The notes under the pieces: generated by a model
What the model saw: only the letters and a program-made list of their open reading frames with translations
The model's database searches: none
Told to the model about the DNA's origin: nothing
Assembly (NCBI RefSeq): GCF_002284565.1
Contig: NZ_NPKI01000025.1
Span: forward strand, 1-64,000
Direction: 5' to 3'
Source: Mesorhizobium mediterraneum
GTDB lineage: Bacteria; Pseudomonadota; Alphaproteobacteria; Rhizobiales; Rhizobiaceae
DNA length: 64,000 bases
Position numbers and translations under genes: made by a program
Part shown: positions 1 to 9,516 of the stretch, one piece after another
Position numbering within the stretch: position 1 is the first letter of the stretch
Layout: each line of letters begins with the position of its first letter

Positions 1-130
1 CATCCCGAATCTCCCTGCTCCAACCTTCACCACAGAATCACCGTTCGGCTTCTGTGCAAAGGTCTCACAAGGGGAGAAGGGGGAGCCTCGCGACGCAGGC
101 CGAACTCAGACGGCCGGCTGTGAACCAAAC

Positions 131-1759
131 TCAAGTAATCACGCTCGGCTTGGCGCGGCCGGTATGGCCGCGAATCCCGGCGATATCATCGGCTGCCGCA
201 ATCAGATCGGCAAGCGCCTCCTGGGTGTCAAGATCGTGCCGAGACTTGTCCGGCTCGTAGCGCTCGATGTAGAGGCGCAGCGTCGCCCCCGAGGTGCCGG
301 TGCCGGAGAGACGGAAGACGACGCGCGATCCGCCTTCGAACAGCACCCTGATCCCCTGGTTCTTGGCTATCGAGCCATCGACCGGATCGTGGTAGGCGAA
401 ATCGTCGGCGCTGGCGATCTTCATGCCGCGCACGCTGGTGCCGGGCAACGAAGCGAGCTTGGCGCGCAATTCGTCGACCAGCGCGTCGGCGCGGTCGGTC
501 TCGACCTCTTCATAGTCATGGCGCGAATAGTAGTTGCGGCCATAGGTCGCCCAGTGCTCGGTGACGATCTGCTTGGCGCTTTCGCCGCGGGCAGCAAGGA
601 TATTGAGCCACAAAAGCACGGCCCACAGCCCGTCCTTTTCGCGGACATGGTTGGAGCCGGTTCCGGCACTTTCCTCGCCGCAGATCGTCGCCATGCCGGC
701 GTCGAGAAGGTTGCCGAAGAATTTCCAACCGGTCGGCGTTTCGTAGATGCCGATGCCGAGCTTTTCAGCGACGCGGTCGGCCGCACCGCTGGTCGGCATC
801 GAGCGGGCGATGCCTTTCAGGCCGGCCTTATACCCCGGCGCCAGATGGGCGTTGGCGGCGAGCATGGCCACGGAATCCGACGGGGTGACGAAAATACCCT
901 TGCCGATGATCAGGTTGCGGTCGCCGTCGCCGTCGGAAGCGGCGCCGAAATCCGGCGCATCCGGTCCCATCATCTCGTCATAGAGGTGTTTGGCGTGAAC
1001 CAGATTGGGATCGGGATGGTGGCCGCCAAAATCCGGCAGGGGAATGAAGTTACGGGCAGTGCCGTTCGGCGCGCCGAGACGGTTTTCCAGGATCTCCTTG
1101 GCGTAGGGACCCGTCACGGCATGCATGGCGTCGAAGCGCATGCGGAAACCCGATTTGAACAACGCGCGCAAGGCATCGAAATCGAACAGGCTTTCCATCA
1201 GCTCGGCATAGTCGGCGACCGGGTCGATCACCTCGACCGTCATGCCGCCCGCCTCGACGGTACCGATTGTGTCGATGTCGACGGTGTCGATGTCGGCGAT
1301 CTTGAAACTGGAGATCACCTTGGTCTTGGCGAAGATCGCGTCGGTCAGCTTTTCCGGCGCCGGGCCGCCATTGCCAGCATTGTATTTGATGCCGAAATCC
1401 TCATGCGGGCCGCCTGGATTGTGGCTGGCCGACAAGATGATGCCGCCGAAAGTCTTGTATTTGCGGATGACGTTGGAAGCTGCCGGCGTCGACAGGATAC
1501 CGCCCTGCCCGACCATCACCTTGCCGAAGCCGTTTGCTGCCGCCATGGCGATGGCCTTCTGGATGACCTCGCGGTTGTAGAAGCGGCCGTCGCCGCCGAT
1601 CACCAGGGTCTTGCCCTTGAATCCATCCAGCGCATCGAAGATCGACTGGATGAAGTTCTCTGCATAGTGCCCCTGCTGGAACACCGGCACCTTCTTGCGC
1701 AGCCCGGAGGTGCCGGGCTTCTGGTCGAGATAGGGTTTGGTGGGGACGGTTTGTGTCAT
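131..1759 (-). CDS. pgm: Phosphoglucomutase (alpha-D-glucose phosphate specific)
   Basis: Interconverts glucose-1-phosphate and glucose-6-phosphate in the cytoplasm, linking glycogen and nucleotide-sugar synthesis to central metabolism. The 542-residue protein is full length for the Pgm family. The phosphoserine loop SASHNPGG lies at residues 110-117 (S112 is the presumed phosphorylated serine), the Mg-binding DGDGDR motif is mid-protein, the sugar-binding GEESAG motif follows, and the C-terminal phosphate-binding RLSGTGTSG closes the fourth domain. It is the last gene of the glycogen operon; its ATG lies three bases after the glgA stop, so it is almost certainly co-transcribed and translationally coupled. 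Its glucose-1-P also feeds the rhamnose and UDP-sugar pathways needed by the polysaccharide genes downstream in the window. Confidence 0.97.
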   Translation of the reverse strand: MTQTVPTKPYLDQKPGTSGLRKKVPVFQQGHYAENFIQSIFDALDGFKGKTLVIGGDGRFYNREVIQKAIAMAAANGFGKVMVGQGGILSTPAASNVIRKYKTFGGIILSASHNPGGPHEDFGIKYNAGNGGPAPEKLTDAIFAKTKVISSFKIADIDTVDIDTIGTVEAGGMTVEVIDPVADYAELMESLFDFDALRALFKSGFRMRFDAMHAVTGPYAKEILENRLGAPNGTARNFIPLPDFGGHHPDPNLVHAKHLYDEMMGPDAPDFGAASDGDGDRNLIIGKGIFVTPSDSVAMLAANAHLAPGYKAGLKGIARSMPTSGAADRVAEKLGIGIYETPTGWKFFGNLLDAGMATICGEESAGTGSNHVREKDGLWAVLLWLNILAARGESAKQIVTEHWATYGRNYYSRHDYEEVETDRADALVDELRAKLASLPGTSVRGMKIASADDFAYHDPVDGSIAKNQGIRVLFEGGSRVVFRLSGTGTSGATLRLYIERYEPDKSRHDLDTQEALADLIAAADDIAGIRGHTGRAKPSVIT

Positions 1760-1762
1760 GCT

Positions 1763-3208
1763 TCAGGCAACCCTTTTCGAAAGCAGCAAGCGATAGAGCT
1801 CAACATATTTTTCCGCGCTTTTGTCCCACGACACGTCGGCCTTCATGCCTTGCCGCTGCATCGACGTCCAGACCGTGGGGTTGGCGTGCGCTTCGACCAG
1901 CCGGCGGATGGCGTGCAGCAAGGCGCCGGCATCGGCGGGCGCGAACTGGAAGCCGGTCGCGACGCCTGCCGAAACGGACGCTTCATTGGCATCGATGATC
2001 GTGTCAGCGAGGCCGCCGGTGCGGGCGACGACCGGCACGCAGCCATAGCGCAGGCCATAAAGCTGCGTCAGTCCGCAAGGCTCGAAGCGCGACGGGATGA
2101 CGATGGCGTCACAGCCGCCCTGCATGGTGTGGGAAAGGCCCTCGTCATAACCGATGACGACGCCGATGCGACCGCGGTGGCGGGCGGCGGCGGCCAGCAG
2201 CGCACCTTCGAGGCCGGCGTCGCCGGATCCCAGAATCGCCAGGCGCGCACCCCTCGCAACGATCCCGTCAACGACCGCCGCCAATATATCCATGCCCTTC
2301 TGCCAAGTGAGCCGGCTGATGACACAGACGATCGGACTGTCGTCGCGATCGAGGTCGAAACGATCCTCGACGGCGGTCCGGTTGGGGTGCCGCGCCTTCA
2401 AAGTCTTGGCCGTGTAATTGGAGACCAGATGCTTGTCGGTGGCCGGGTCCCATATCTCGGTATCGATGCCGTTGACGATGCCATAGAGATCGACAGACCG
2501 CATGTTGACCAGGCCATCAAGGCCCATGCCGAATTCGGGCGAGCGGATTTCCTGGGCATAGGTCGGGCTGACCGTGGTGATGGCCCAGGCGGCCTGCAGG
2601 CCGGCCTTGAGGAAGCCGACGCCGCCATAATATTCGACGCCGTCGAGCGCCATGGCCGACGCCGGCAAGCCAAGCTCGCCAAAGATGCCGGCGCCGAACC
2701 GGCCCTGGAAAGCGAGGTTGTGGACGGTGATCATCGACGGCGTTCCGACCGCCTTGCCGTAGCGCATATAGGCCAGCGTCATCGCCGATTGCCAGTCATG
2801 GGCGTGGACGATGTCCGGCTGGTAGCCCGAGATGGCGCCGCCGGCGATGTCGCCGCCAACCTGGCTCAGGGCCGCGAAACGCCGCCAATTATCCGGCCAG
2901 TCGGCGCCGGTGGCATTGCCATAGGGACCGCCGGGACGATCGAACAGATGCGGCGCGTCGAGCACGAAAAGATCGAGCCCTGAAATCTCCACGGCATGGA
3001 CCGAAGCTTTGCCGCCCTGCAGCTGCGAGTATTGGTGAACGGCCTTTTTCTTCTTGAAGGCATCCATGATCTGGGGATAGCCGGGAACGAGCGTGCGCAT
3101 CGTCACGCCGTTGCCGGCGAGCGCGATGGGCAACGCGCCGGTCACGTCGGCAAGCCCGCCAGTCTTGATCAGAGGGAATATTTCGGGCGTGACCGACAGA
3201 ACCTGCAT
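1763..3208 (-). CDS. glgA: Glycogen synthase (ADP-glucose type)
   Basis: Transfers glucose from ADP-glucose to the non-reducing end of alpha-1,4-glucan. The 481-residue length is normal for bacterial GlgA. The N-terminal KTGGLADV motif (K15) is the nucleotide-sugar binding signature of GT5. A GT-B C-terminal domain carries the conserved SRFEPCGLTQLYG segment and the following TGGLADT loop. The ATG is placed three bases after the glgC stop, and pgm starts three bases after its stop, so translation is coupled through the operon. Nothing unusual was seen. Confidence 0.97.
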   Translation of the reverse strand: MQVLSVTPEIFPLIKTGGLADVTGALPIALAGNGVTMRTLVPGYPQIMDAFKKKKAVHQYSQLQGGKASVHAVEISGLDLFVLDAPHLFDRPGGPYGNATGADWPDNWRRFAALSQVGGDIAGGAISGYQPDIVHAHDWQSAMTLAYMRYGKAVGTPSMITVHNLAFQGRFGAGIFGELGLPASAMALDGVEYYGGVGFLKAGLQAAWAITTVSPTYAQEIRSPEFGMGLDGLVNMRSVDLYGIVNGIDTEIWDPATDKHLVSNYTAKTLKARHPNRTAVEDRFDLDRDDSPIVCVISRLTWQKGMDILAAVVDGIVARGARLAILGSGDAGLEGALLAAAARHRGRIGVVIGYDEGLSHTMQGGCDAIVIPSRFEPCGLTQLYGLRYGCVPVVARTGGLADTIIDANEASVSAGVATGFQFAPADAGALLHAIRRLVEAHANPTVWTSMQRQGMKADVSWDKSAEKYVELYRLLLSKRVA

Positions 3209-3211
3209 CCA

Positions 3212-4477
3212 CTACAACCCCAGTTTGTCGATCATGACCTGCGTGACGAGGCAGATGCCCTTTTCGGAAACGCGGAAGCGCTTGGCGTCGAGAATGGGAT
3301 CCTCGCCGACCACGAGCCCCTCCGGTATCCTTACGCCATGATCGATGACCACGCGCTTCAACCTTGCGTTCCGGCCGACATGGCAGTCGGGCAGCATGAC
3401 GACGTCCTCGAGCGTCGAATAGGAATTGATGCGCGCGCCCGTGAAGATCAGGCTTCGCTTCAGTGACGCGCCTGAGACGATGCAATCGCCCGAGACGAGC
3501 GACGACACGGCAGAGCCGCGGCGGCCATCCTCGTCATGCACGAACTTTGCCGGCGGCTTCAGCTCGGCATAGGTCCAGATCGGCCAGTCGCGGTCGTAGA
3601 GGTCGAGCTCCGGCGTGATGTCGGTCAGGTCGATATTGGCTTCCCAATAGGCGTCGACCGTGCCGACATCGCGCCAGTAGGCTTCGTTCTCGGCGGTCGA
3701 GCGCACGCAGGATTTGGCGAAGCGATGGGCGATCGCTTTCCCATGCTCGACGACATAGGGGATGATGTCCTTGCCGAAGTCTCGGCTTGAGCCCGGTTCG
3801 GCCGCGTCGCGGCGCAGTTGCTCCATCAGGAACTTGGTCTTGAACACATAGATGCCCATCGAGGCCAGGGCGAAATCCGGCTTGTCGGGAATGCCGGGCG
3901 GATCGGCGGGCTTCTCGATGAAGGAGATGATGGTGTCCTTGGCATCGACATGCATGACACCGAAGCCGGTCGCCTCCATGCGCGGCACTTCGAGGCAGCC
4001 GACGGTGACATCAGCACCGGCTTCGACATGCTGGCGAAGCATCAGCTCGTAGTCCATTTTGTAGATGTGGTCGCCGGCTAGGATGACCATGTATTCGGGC
4101 CCGTAGGCCTCGATGATGTCGATGTTCTGGTACACGGCATCGGCCGTGCCCTCATACCATTGCGTTTCCGACACGCGTTGGCTGGCCGGCAGGATGTCGA
4201 AGCTCTCGTTACGCTCGGGCCGCAGGAAGTTCCAGCCGCGCTGCAGGTGGCGGATCAGCGAATGCGCCTTGTATTGCGTGGCGACGCCGAGGCGGCGAAT
4301 GCCGGAATTGAGCGCGTTGGAGAGCGCAAAATCGATGATGCGCGTCTTGCCGCCGAAATAGACCGCCGGCTTGGCGCGTCGGTCGGTCAACTCCCTGAGG
4401 CGGCTGCCGCGGCCGCCGGCCAGCACATAAGCCATGGCATCGCGCGCCAGCGGCTGGGTTCGTTTTATCTCTGCCAT
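3212..4477 (-). CDS. glgC: Glucose-1-phosphate adenylyltransferase
   Basis: Makes ADP-glucose from ATP and glucose-1-P, the committed step of bacterial glycogen synthesis. The frame stays open to 4669, but that extension lies inside the glgB coding end. I chose the ATG at 4477 because a GGAGG ribosome site sits six bases upstream and the protein then begins MAEIKRTQ and has 421 residues, the usual GlgC length. The nucleotide-binding loop LAGGRGSRL is at residues 19-27, followed by the RRAKPAVYFGG segment, and the C-terminal left-handed beta-helix is recognisable. It sits 35 bases after glgB and three before glgA. It is probably allosterically controlled by fructose-6-P or pyruvate as in other alphaproteobacteria, which is family knowledge only. 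Confidence 0.97.
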   Translation of the reverse strand: MAEIKRTQPLARDAMAYVLAGGRGSRLRELTDRRAKPAVYFGGKTRIIDFALSNALNSGIRRLGVATQYKAHSLIRHLQRGWNFLRPERNESFDILPASQRVSETQWYEGTADAVYQNIDIIEAYGPEYMVILAGDHIYKMDYELMLRQHVEAGADVTVGCLEVPRMEATGFGVMHVDAKDTIISFIEKPADPPGIPDKPDFALASMGIYVFKTKFLMEQLRRDAAEPGSSRDFGKDIIPYVVEHGKAIAHRFAKSCVRSTAENEAYWRDVGTVDAYWEANIDLTDITPELDLYDRDWPIWTYAELKPPAKFVHDEDGRRGSAVSSLVSGDCIVSGASLKRSLIFTGARINSYSTLEDVVMLPDCHVGRNARLKRVVIDHGVRIPEGLVVGEDPILDAKRFRVSEKGICLVTQVMIDKLGL

Positions 4478-4512
4478 TTTATCCTCCCAAGTTACGCGCT
4501 GCGAGACATCGC

Positions 4513-6726
4513 TCATTCCGAAGCAAATTCGAGCATGATCGTTGACAGCGGCGGTAACAGCATCGTCGCCGAGATGCTTCCTCCTTCCGCCCGAGCCTCG
4601 ACGGCGCCGCCATTGCCCTTGCCGGAACCGCCATAGTCGGCGGCGTCCGTATTGATGATCTCGCGCCATTTTCCGGCCGTCGGCAACGGCACGCGATAAT
4701 TGTCGCGTGGCACGGGCGTGAAATTGGAGATGACGGCGACCGGATTTCCGCCCGGCGCGCTACGCAGCCAGGCAAAGACGGAGTTCGCGCTGTCGTCGAC
4801 GATCAGCCAGGAAAAGCCCTCCGGCTCGCAGTCGCGCGCATGCAGCGCCGGGCGCGAACGGTAAAGATAGTTGAGATCGCGCACCGTTTGCCGGACGCCG
4901 CGGTGGAGCCGGAAATCGAGCAAATTCCAGTCGAGCGCGCGCGCCTCGCTCCACTCGCGGCGCTGGGCGAATTCCTGTCCCATGAACAACAGCTTCTTGC
5001 CGGGGTAGCCCCACATGAAGGCGTAGTAGGCGCGCAGCGTTGCGAATTTCTGCCAGTCGTCGCCGGCCATCTTGCCGAGCAGCGTGCCCTTGCCGTGCAC
5101 GACCTCGTCATGGGAGAGCGGCAGCACGAAATTCTCTGAGAAGGCGTAGACCAGGCCGAAGGTGATATCGTTGTGGTGATGCTTGCGAAAAATCGGCTCC
5201 TTGGAAAAATACTCCAGCGTGTCGTGCATGAAGCCCATGTTCCACTTGAAGCCGAAACCCAGTCCGCCCTCATGCACCGGCTGCGAGACCTTTGGCCATG
5301 AGGTCGATTCCTCGGCAATCGTCATCACTCCCGGATGATGGCCATAGACCTCCTTGTTCATCCTCTGGAGGAAGCTGACCGCCTCGAGGTTCTCGCGCCC
5401 GCCCTTTTCGTTGGGAATCCATTCGCCGGCCTTGCGTGAATAATCGAGGTAGAGCATCGAGGCGACGGCATCGACCCGCAAACCGTCGACGTGGTATTTC
5501 TCAGCCCAGAACAGCGCATTGTTGACGAGGAACGAGACCACCTCGCGACGGCCGAAATTGTAGATCGCGGTGTTCCAGTCGGGATGGAAGCCCTTGCGCG
5601 GGTCGGCATGCTCATAGAGCGCGGTGCCGTCGAAATTGGCCAGGCCATGCGCGTCCACCGGGAAATGTGCCGGCACCCAGTCGAGGATGACGCCGACGCC
5701 GGCGCGGTGGGCGCCGTCGACGAAGCGGGCAAAACCGTCCGGATCGCCGAAGCGGGCCGACGGCGCGTAGAGGCCTGTCGTCTGGTAGCCCCAGGACGGG
5801 TCATAGGGATGTTCGGAGATCGGCATGAATTCGATATGGGTGAAACCCGTGTCGACGACGTAGGGGATCAGCCTTTCGGCGAGTTCGTCCCACGACAGGA
5901 AGCTGCCGTCGTCGTGAAGCTGCCAGGAGCCGGCATGGACCTCATAGATCGACACCGCCTCGCGCCTGGGGTCGGTGTTGCGCCAGAAATTGCGGTGCGC
6001 CTCGTCACCCCATTGATGCGCCGGCGGAAGCGCCGTCACCGAAGCGGTGGCCGGGCGCAGTTCGGATTTGAAGGCGAACGGATCGGCCTTCAGCGGCAGC
6101 CTCACGCCATCGGGTCCGATGATCTCGTATTTGTAGGGCCGGCCGGCGCCGATGTCGGGAATGAACAACTCCCAGATGCCGGTGTCGCGGCGGACGCGCA
6201 TCGTATGCCTGCGGCCGTCCCATTCGTTGAAGTCGCCGACCACCGACACACGCCTGGCATTGGGCGCCCAGACGGCGAAATGCACGCCGGACGCACCCTC
6301 GTGGTCGATGAGATGCGCGCCGAGCTTGTCGAACAGCCTGAGATGCGAACCCTCGGCGATATAATAGTCGTCCAGCGGACCAAGCACCGGACCGAACGAA
6401 TAGGGATCGGTCAGCCACCAGTCGCCACCGGCATTGCGAGCATGATAGCGCAGGGGCTGTCGCTTTTTGAGCGACAGCCTGCCCTCGAAGAAGCCGCCTT
6501 CGTCGCGCCTGGAGAGTTCGCCCGCTTTCTTGCCGGTCAGCGTATAGGCAGTGACGAGCTCGGCATGAGGGACGAAGCAGCGGGCGACAAAGCCCTTGTC
6601 AACCTCGTGCACACCGAGGACAGCGAAAGGATCACCATGCGTGCCGGCGACAATCGCCGCGACATCACCGGCTGACGCCAGTCCATCCGGCCCGCTTGTC
6701 GCAGCGGTCGCGCGCGGCTTCCTCAT
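4513..6726 (-). CDS. glgB: 1,4-alpha-glucan branching enzyme
   Basis: Introduces alpha-1,6 branches into glycogen. The protein has 737 residues. An N-terminal GlgB-specific beta domain and a CBM48 domain (about residues 140-230) are followed by a GH13 barrel with conserved regions DWVPAHFP (349-356), DGLRVDAV (414-421, nucleophile D419), AEEST (acid E472 or E473) and LPLSHDEVVHGKGT. It is the second gene of the glycogen operon, 52 bases after glgP. The C-terminal beta domain ends MLEFASE. The length matches the long-form GlgB of proteobacteria. Confidence 0.97.
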   Translation of the reverse strand: MRKPRATAATSGPDGLASAGDVAAIVAGTHGDPFAVLGVHEVDKGFVARCFVPHAELVTAYTLTGKKAGELSRRDEGGFFEGRLSLKKRQPLRYHARNAGGDWWLTDPYSFGPVLGPLDDYYIAEGSHLRLFDKLGAHLIDHEGASGVHFAVWAPNARRVSVVGDFNEWDGRRHTMRVRRDTGIWELFIPDIGAGRPYKYEIIGPDGVRLPLKADPFAFKSELRPATASVTALPPAHQWGDEAHRNFWRNTDPRREAVSIYEVHAGSWQLHDDGSFLSWDELAERLIPYVVDTGFTHIEFMPISEHPYDPSWGYQTTGLYAPSARFGDPDGFARFVDGAHRAGVGVILDWVPAHFPVDAHGLANFDGTALYEHADPRKGFHPDWNTAIYNFGRREVVSFLVNNALFWAEKYHVDGLRVDAVASMLYLDYSRKAGEWIPNEKGGRENLEAVSFLQRMNKEVYGHHPGVMTIAEESTSWPKVSQPVHEGGLGFGFKWNMGFMHDTLEYFSKEPIFRKHHHNDITFGLVYAFSENFVLPLSHDEVVHGKGTLLGKMAGDDWQKFATLRAYYAFMWGYPGKKLLFMGQEFAQRREWSEARALDWNLLDFRLHRGVRQTVRDLNYLYRSRPALHARDCEPEGFSWLIVDDSANSVFAWLRSAPGGNPVAVISNFTPVPRDNYRVPLPTAGKWREIINTDAADYGGSGKGNGGAVEARAEGGSISATMLLPPLSTIMLEFASE

Positions 6727-6778
6727 CAGGCAGTGACCCTCCCCGGGACCACGTTGTTCGTGGCCTCATGCAATCATA

Positions 6779-9241
6779 TCAGACGGGCACGTTCCAGATT
6801 TCTTTCGCATATTGGCGGATCGTGCGGTCGGATGAGAACCAGCCGACGCGGGCGACATTGCGGATTGCCTTGGCGTGCCAATCCGGGCTGTTGCGCCAGA
6901 CGGCGTCGACGTCGCGCTGGGTGGCGGCGTAGGCATCGAAATCCGCTGCGACCATGAACCAGTCGCTCTGATAGAGGCCGTTCATCAGGTCGCGATAGCG
7001 TTCCGGATCGTCAGGCGAAAAGACGCCCGACGAAACGGCAGCCACCGCCTGCGCCAGTTCGGGAGAGGCTTCGATCACGGATCGCGGATCGTAGCCGTTG
7101 CTGCGCCGCTCGGCGACCTGCTCAGTGGTCAGGCCGAAAATGAAGATGTTGTCGTCGCCGACGCATTCCTTGATCTCGACATTGGCGCCGTCGAGCGTGC
7201 CGATGGTCAGCGCACCGTTCAGCGCGAATTTCATGTTGCCGGTGCCGGAGGCTTCCATGCCGGCGGTCGATATCTGCTCCGAAAGGTCGGCGGCCGGCAT
7301 CATGATCTCGGCCAGGCTGACATTGTAATTCGGCACGAACACCACTTTCAGCAAGCCGCGAACAGCCGGGTCGCGATTGATGACCTTGGCGACGTCGTTG
7401 GCGAGCTTGATGATCAGCTTGGCGTTGTGATAGCTGGGCGCCGCCTTGCCGCCGAAGAACTTGACGCGGGGCATCCAGTCGCGCTCCGGATGCGAGCGGA
7501 TCTGGTCGTAGAGCGCGATCGCTTCGAGGATGTTCAGCAGCTGGCGCTTGTATTCGTGGATGCGCTTGATCTGGATGTCGAACAGCGCCGAGGGATCGAC
7601 CTTGATGCCGAGGCGGTCGGCGACGAGATTGGCAAGCCTGACTTTGTTCGCCCGCTTGACGGCCGCGAACTTGTCGCGGAAGGCGGCGTCGTCGGCAAAG
7701 GCATCGAGCTCCTTGATCGCGTCGATGTCGTCGAGGAAGCGATCGCCGATTGCCTCGCGGGTGAGCGCGGTAAGACCGGGATTGCATTGGATCAGCCAAC
7801 GACGCGGTGTGATGCCGTTGGTCTTGTTGTTGATGCGGTCGGGGTAGAGCTTGTGAAGGTCGGCAAACACCGTTTCCTTCATCAGCTCGGTGTGAAGGGC
7901 TGATACGCCGTTGATCGAGTGCGAGCCGACAAAGGCCAGATTGCCCATGCGTACCCGGCGGTCGCCATTTTCCTGGATCAGCGAGATGCGACCGATCTGT
8001 TCATCCGAGAACTGGTCGGAGGCGCGCGCCTCCAACAGCACTTCAGCGTTGATGGCGTAGACGATCTGCATATGGCGCGGCAAAAGCCGCTCGAACAGCG
8101 GCACCGGCCAGCTTTCGAGCGCTTCGGGAAGCAGCGTGTGGTTGGTATAGCCGAAGGTGCGCTTGGTGATGCTCCAGGCCTGGTCGAAATCCATGCCGTG
8201 GACATCCATCAGCAGGCGCATCAGCTCGGGCACCGCGATGGCCGGATGAGTGTCGTTCAGATGGATCGCCGCCTTGTCGGGCAGCGACTGCAGGTCGCCA
8301 TACTGGCTGAGATGACGCTGGATGATGTCCTGCAACGATGCGGTCGAAAAGAAATACTCCTGTCTTAGCCGCAGCTCCTGACCAGCCTTGTGGGAATCGG
8401 CGGGGTAAAGGACGCGCGACAAAGCATCGGCCTTGTTGCTTTCGGCGAGCGCACCGATGTGGTCGCCGGCGTTGAACTTGTCGAGCAGGATCGGATCGAT
8501 CGGCATGCCGGACCAGAGCCGCAGCGTGTTGACGCGGTTGGCCCGCCAACCGACCACCGGCGTATCGTAGGCAACCGCCAGAACATGTTCGATCGGCTTC
8601 CAGACGTGGCGCTCAAGCCTGCCGTCCTTCGAGGTGATCGATTCCACCGCGCCGCCGAAACCGACCTCGAAGGAGCGTTCGCGCCGCTCGAACTCCCAGG
8701 GGTTGCCGTGATCGAGCCAGGTCTCGGGCAGTTCGACCTGCCAGCCATCGTGGATTTCCTGACGAAACATGCCGTTGGCATAGCGAATGCCATAGCCATG
8801 CGCGGGGATGTCGACGGTTGCCATGCTTTCCATGAAGCAGGCGGCGAGCCGACCGAGACCGCCATTGCCAAGCGCTGCATCCGGCTCGAGGGCCGCGATG
8901 AGATCGAGGTCGACGCCGAGAGACCGCAGCGCTTCGCGCATATTGTCCATCAGGCCGAGGTTGGAGAAGGCGTCGCGCATCAGGCGGCCAATGAGGAATT
9001 CCAGCGACAAATAGTAGACGCGCTTTTCCTGCTGGGCGTAGGCCTCTTGCGTCGCCTGCATCCAGTGATCGACGATGCGGTCACGCACGACTTTGATCGA
9101 GGCGGTGAGCCAGTCGTATTGCGTGGCGACTGCGGTGCCCTTGCCGACCCTGTATTTGAGGGCCTTCAGGACTTCGTCAGCGAGCGTCTTGGGATCTGGG
9201 GTTTCGAGAATGGGAGCTTTGGATGCCATCGCGTGCGTCAT
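6779..9241 (-). CDS. glgP: Glycogen/maltodextrin phosphorylase
   Basis: Releases glucose-1-phosphate from glycogen using phosphate and pyridoxal phosphate. The 820-residue length is typical of GT35 phosphorylases. The PLP-binding segment EASGTGNMKFALNG lies in the C-terminal domain, with its lysine the Schiff-base residue; DAALGNGGLGRLAACF and the HLNDTHPA segment are also conserved. An AGAGG ribosome site precedes the chosen ATG. It heads the five-gene glycogen operon and thereby pairs degradation with synthesis. The roughly 275 bases upstream should contain the operon promoter, but I cannot define it with confidence. Confidence 0.97.
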   Translation of the reverse strand: MTHAMASKAPILETPDPKTLADEVLKALKYRVGKGTAVATQYDWLTASIKVVRDRIVDHWMQATQEAYAQQEKRVYYLSLEFLIGRLMRDAFSNLGLMDNMREALRSLGVDLDLIAALEPDAALGNGGLGRLAACFMESMATVDIPAHGYGIRYANGMFRQEIHDGWQVELPETWLDHGNPWEFERRERSFEVGFGGAVESITSKDGRLERHVWKPIEHVLAVAYDTPVVGWRANRVNTLRLWSGMPIDPILLDKFNAGDHIGALAESNKADALSRVLYPADSHKAGQELRLRQEYFFSTASLQDIIQRHLSQYGDLQSLPDKAAIHLNDTHPAIAVPELMRLLMDVHGMDFDQAWSITKRTFGYTNHTLLPEALESWPVPLFERLLPRHMQIVYAINAEVLLEARASDQFSDEQIGRISLIQENGDRRVRMGNLAFVGSHSINGVSALHTELMKETVFADLHKLYPDRINNKTNGITPRRWLIQCNPGLTALTREAIGDRFLDDIDAIKELDAFADDAAFRDKFAAVKRANKVRLANLVADRLGIKVDPSALFDIQIKRIHEYKRQLLNILEAIALYDQIRSHPERDWMPRVKFFGGKAAPSYHNAKLIIKLANDVAKVINRDPAVRGLLKVVFVPNYNVSLAEIMMPAADLSEQISTAGMEASGTGNMKFALNGALTIGTLDGANVEIKECVGDDNIFIFGLTTEQVAERRSNGYDPRSVIEASPELAQAVAAVSSGVFSPDDPERYRDLMNGLYQSDWFMVAADFDAYAATQRDVDAVWRNSPDWHAKAIRNVARVGWFSSDRTIRQYAKEIWNVPV

Positions 9242-9413
9242 GTCGCCTCTCGTGCGGTTGCCATGATCATACTGGCTTTCACCATTCCTCCCAGCCCATG
9301 CTAGCGCATATTTTGTTATACATTCAATCGAGTTAGATTGCCGCGGGGCAGCTTACCCTGCGGCAGTTTAGCAACTTAAAGCGCGTCGCGTTTGGGCGGC
9401 TTCCGCGATGCGT

Positions 9414-9515
9414 GCATGTCGTTATCCCAAAACCGCTACGCACTTTTGGGCGACATGCTTTCTCGTTTATGCATGTCGTTATCCCAAAACCGCTACGCAC
9501 TTTTGGGCGACATGC
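9414..9515. repeat. Tandem pair of 45-bp palindromic intergenic repeats (RIME-like)
   Basis: Two identical 45-base units lie at 9414-9458 and 9471-9515, separated by 12 bases. Each starts GCATGTCG and ends CGACATGC, with inner arms CCCAAAA and TTTTGGG, so each RNA copy can fold into a long hairpin. They lie between the presumed glgP promoter and the 3' end of frcA, whose stop codon begins only two bases away. Short palindromic repeats of this kind are common between rhizobial genes. The position allows a role in terminating or stabilising the frcBCA transcript. Confidence 0.9.
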
Positions 9516-9516
9516 A

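Noticed and set aside
41..63. A terminator hairpin after pgm.
   Set aside because: The arms are only about six bases with a large loop and no T run.
1..130. Start of another glycogen gene such as glgX after pgm.
   Set aside because: The first 130 bases give no supported frame; any such gene would lie outside the window.
164..2983. A 939-codon open frame on the plus strand across pgm and glgA.
   Set aside because: It is antisense to two clearly real genes, has no recognisable domain and is the expected by-product of GC-rich third positions.
5491..7903. Long plus-strand frames opposite glgB and glgP.
   Set aside because: They run against genes with full motifs, show low-complexity charged text and no family features.
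9414..9515. Two repeated units as a minimal CRISPR array.
   Set aside because: The repeats are 45-base full palindromes with a 12-base gap, no further units and no cas genes.
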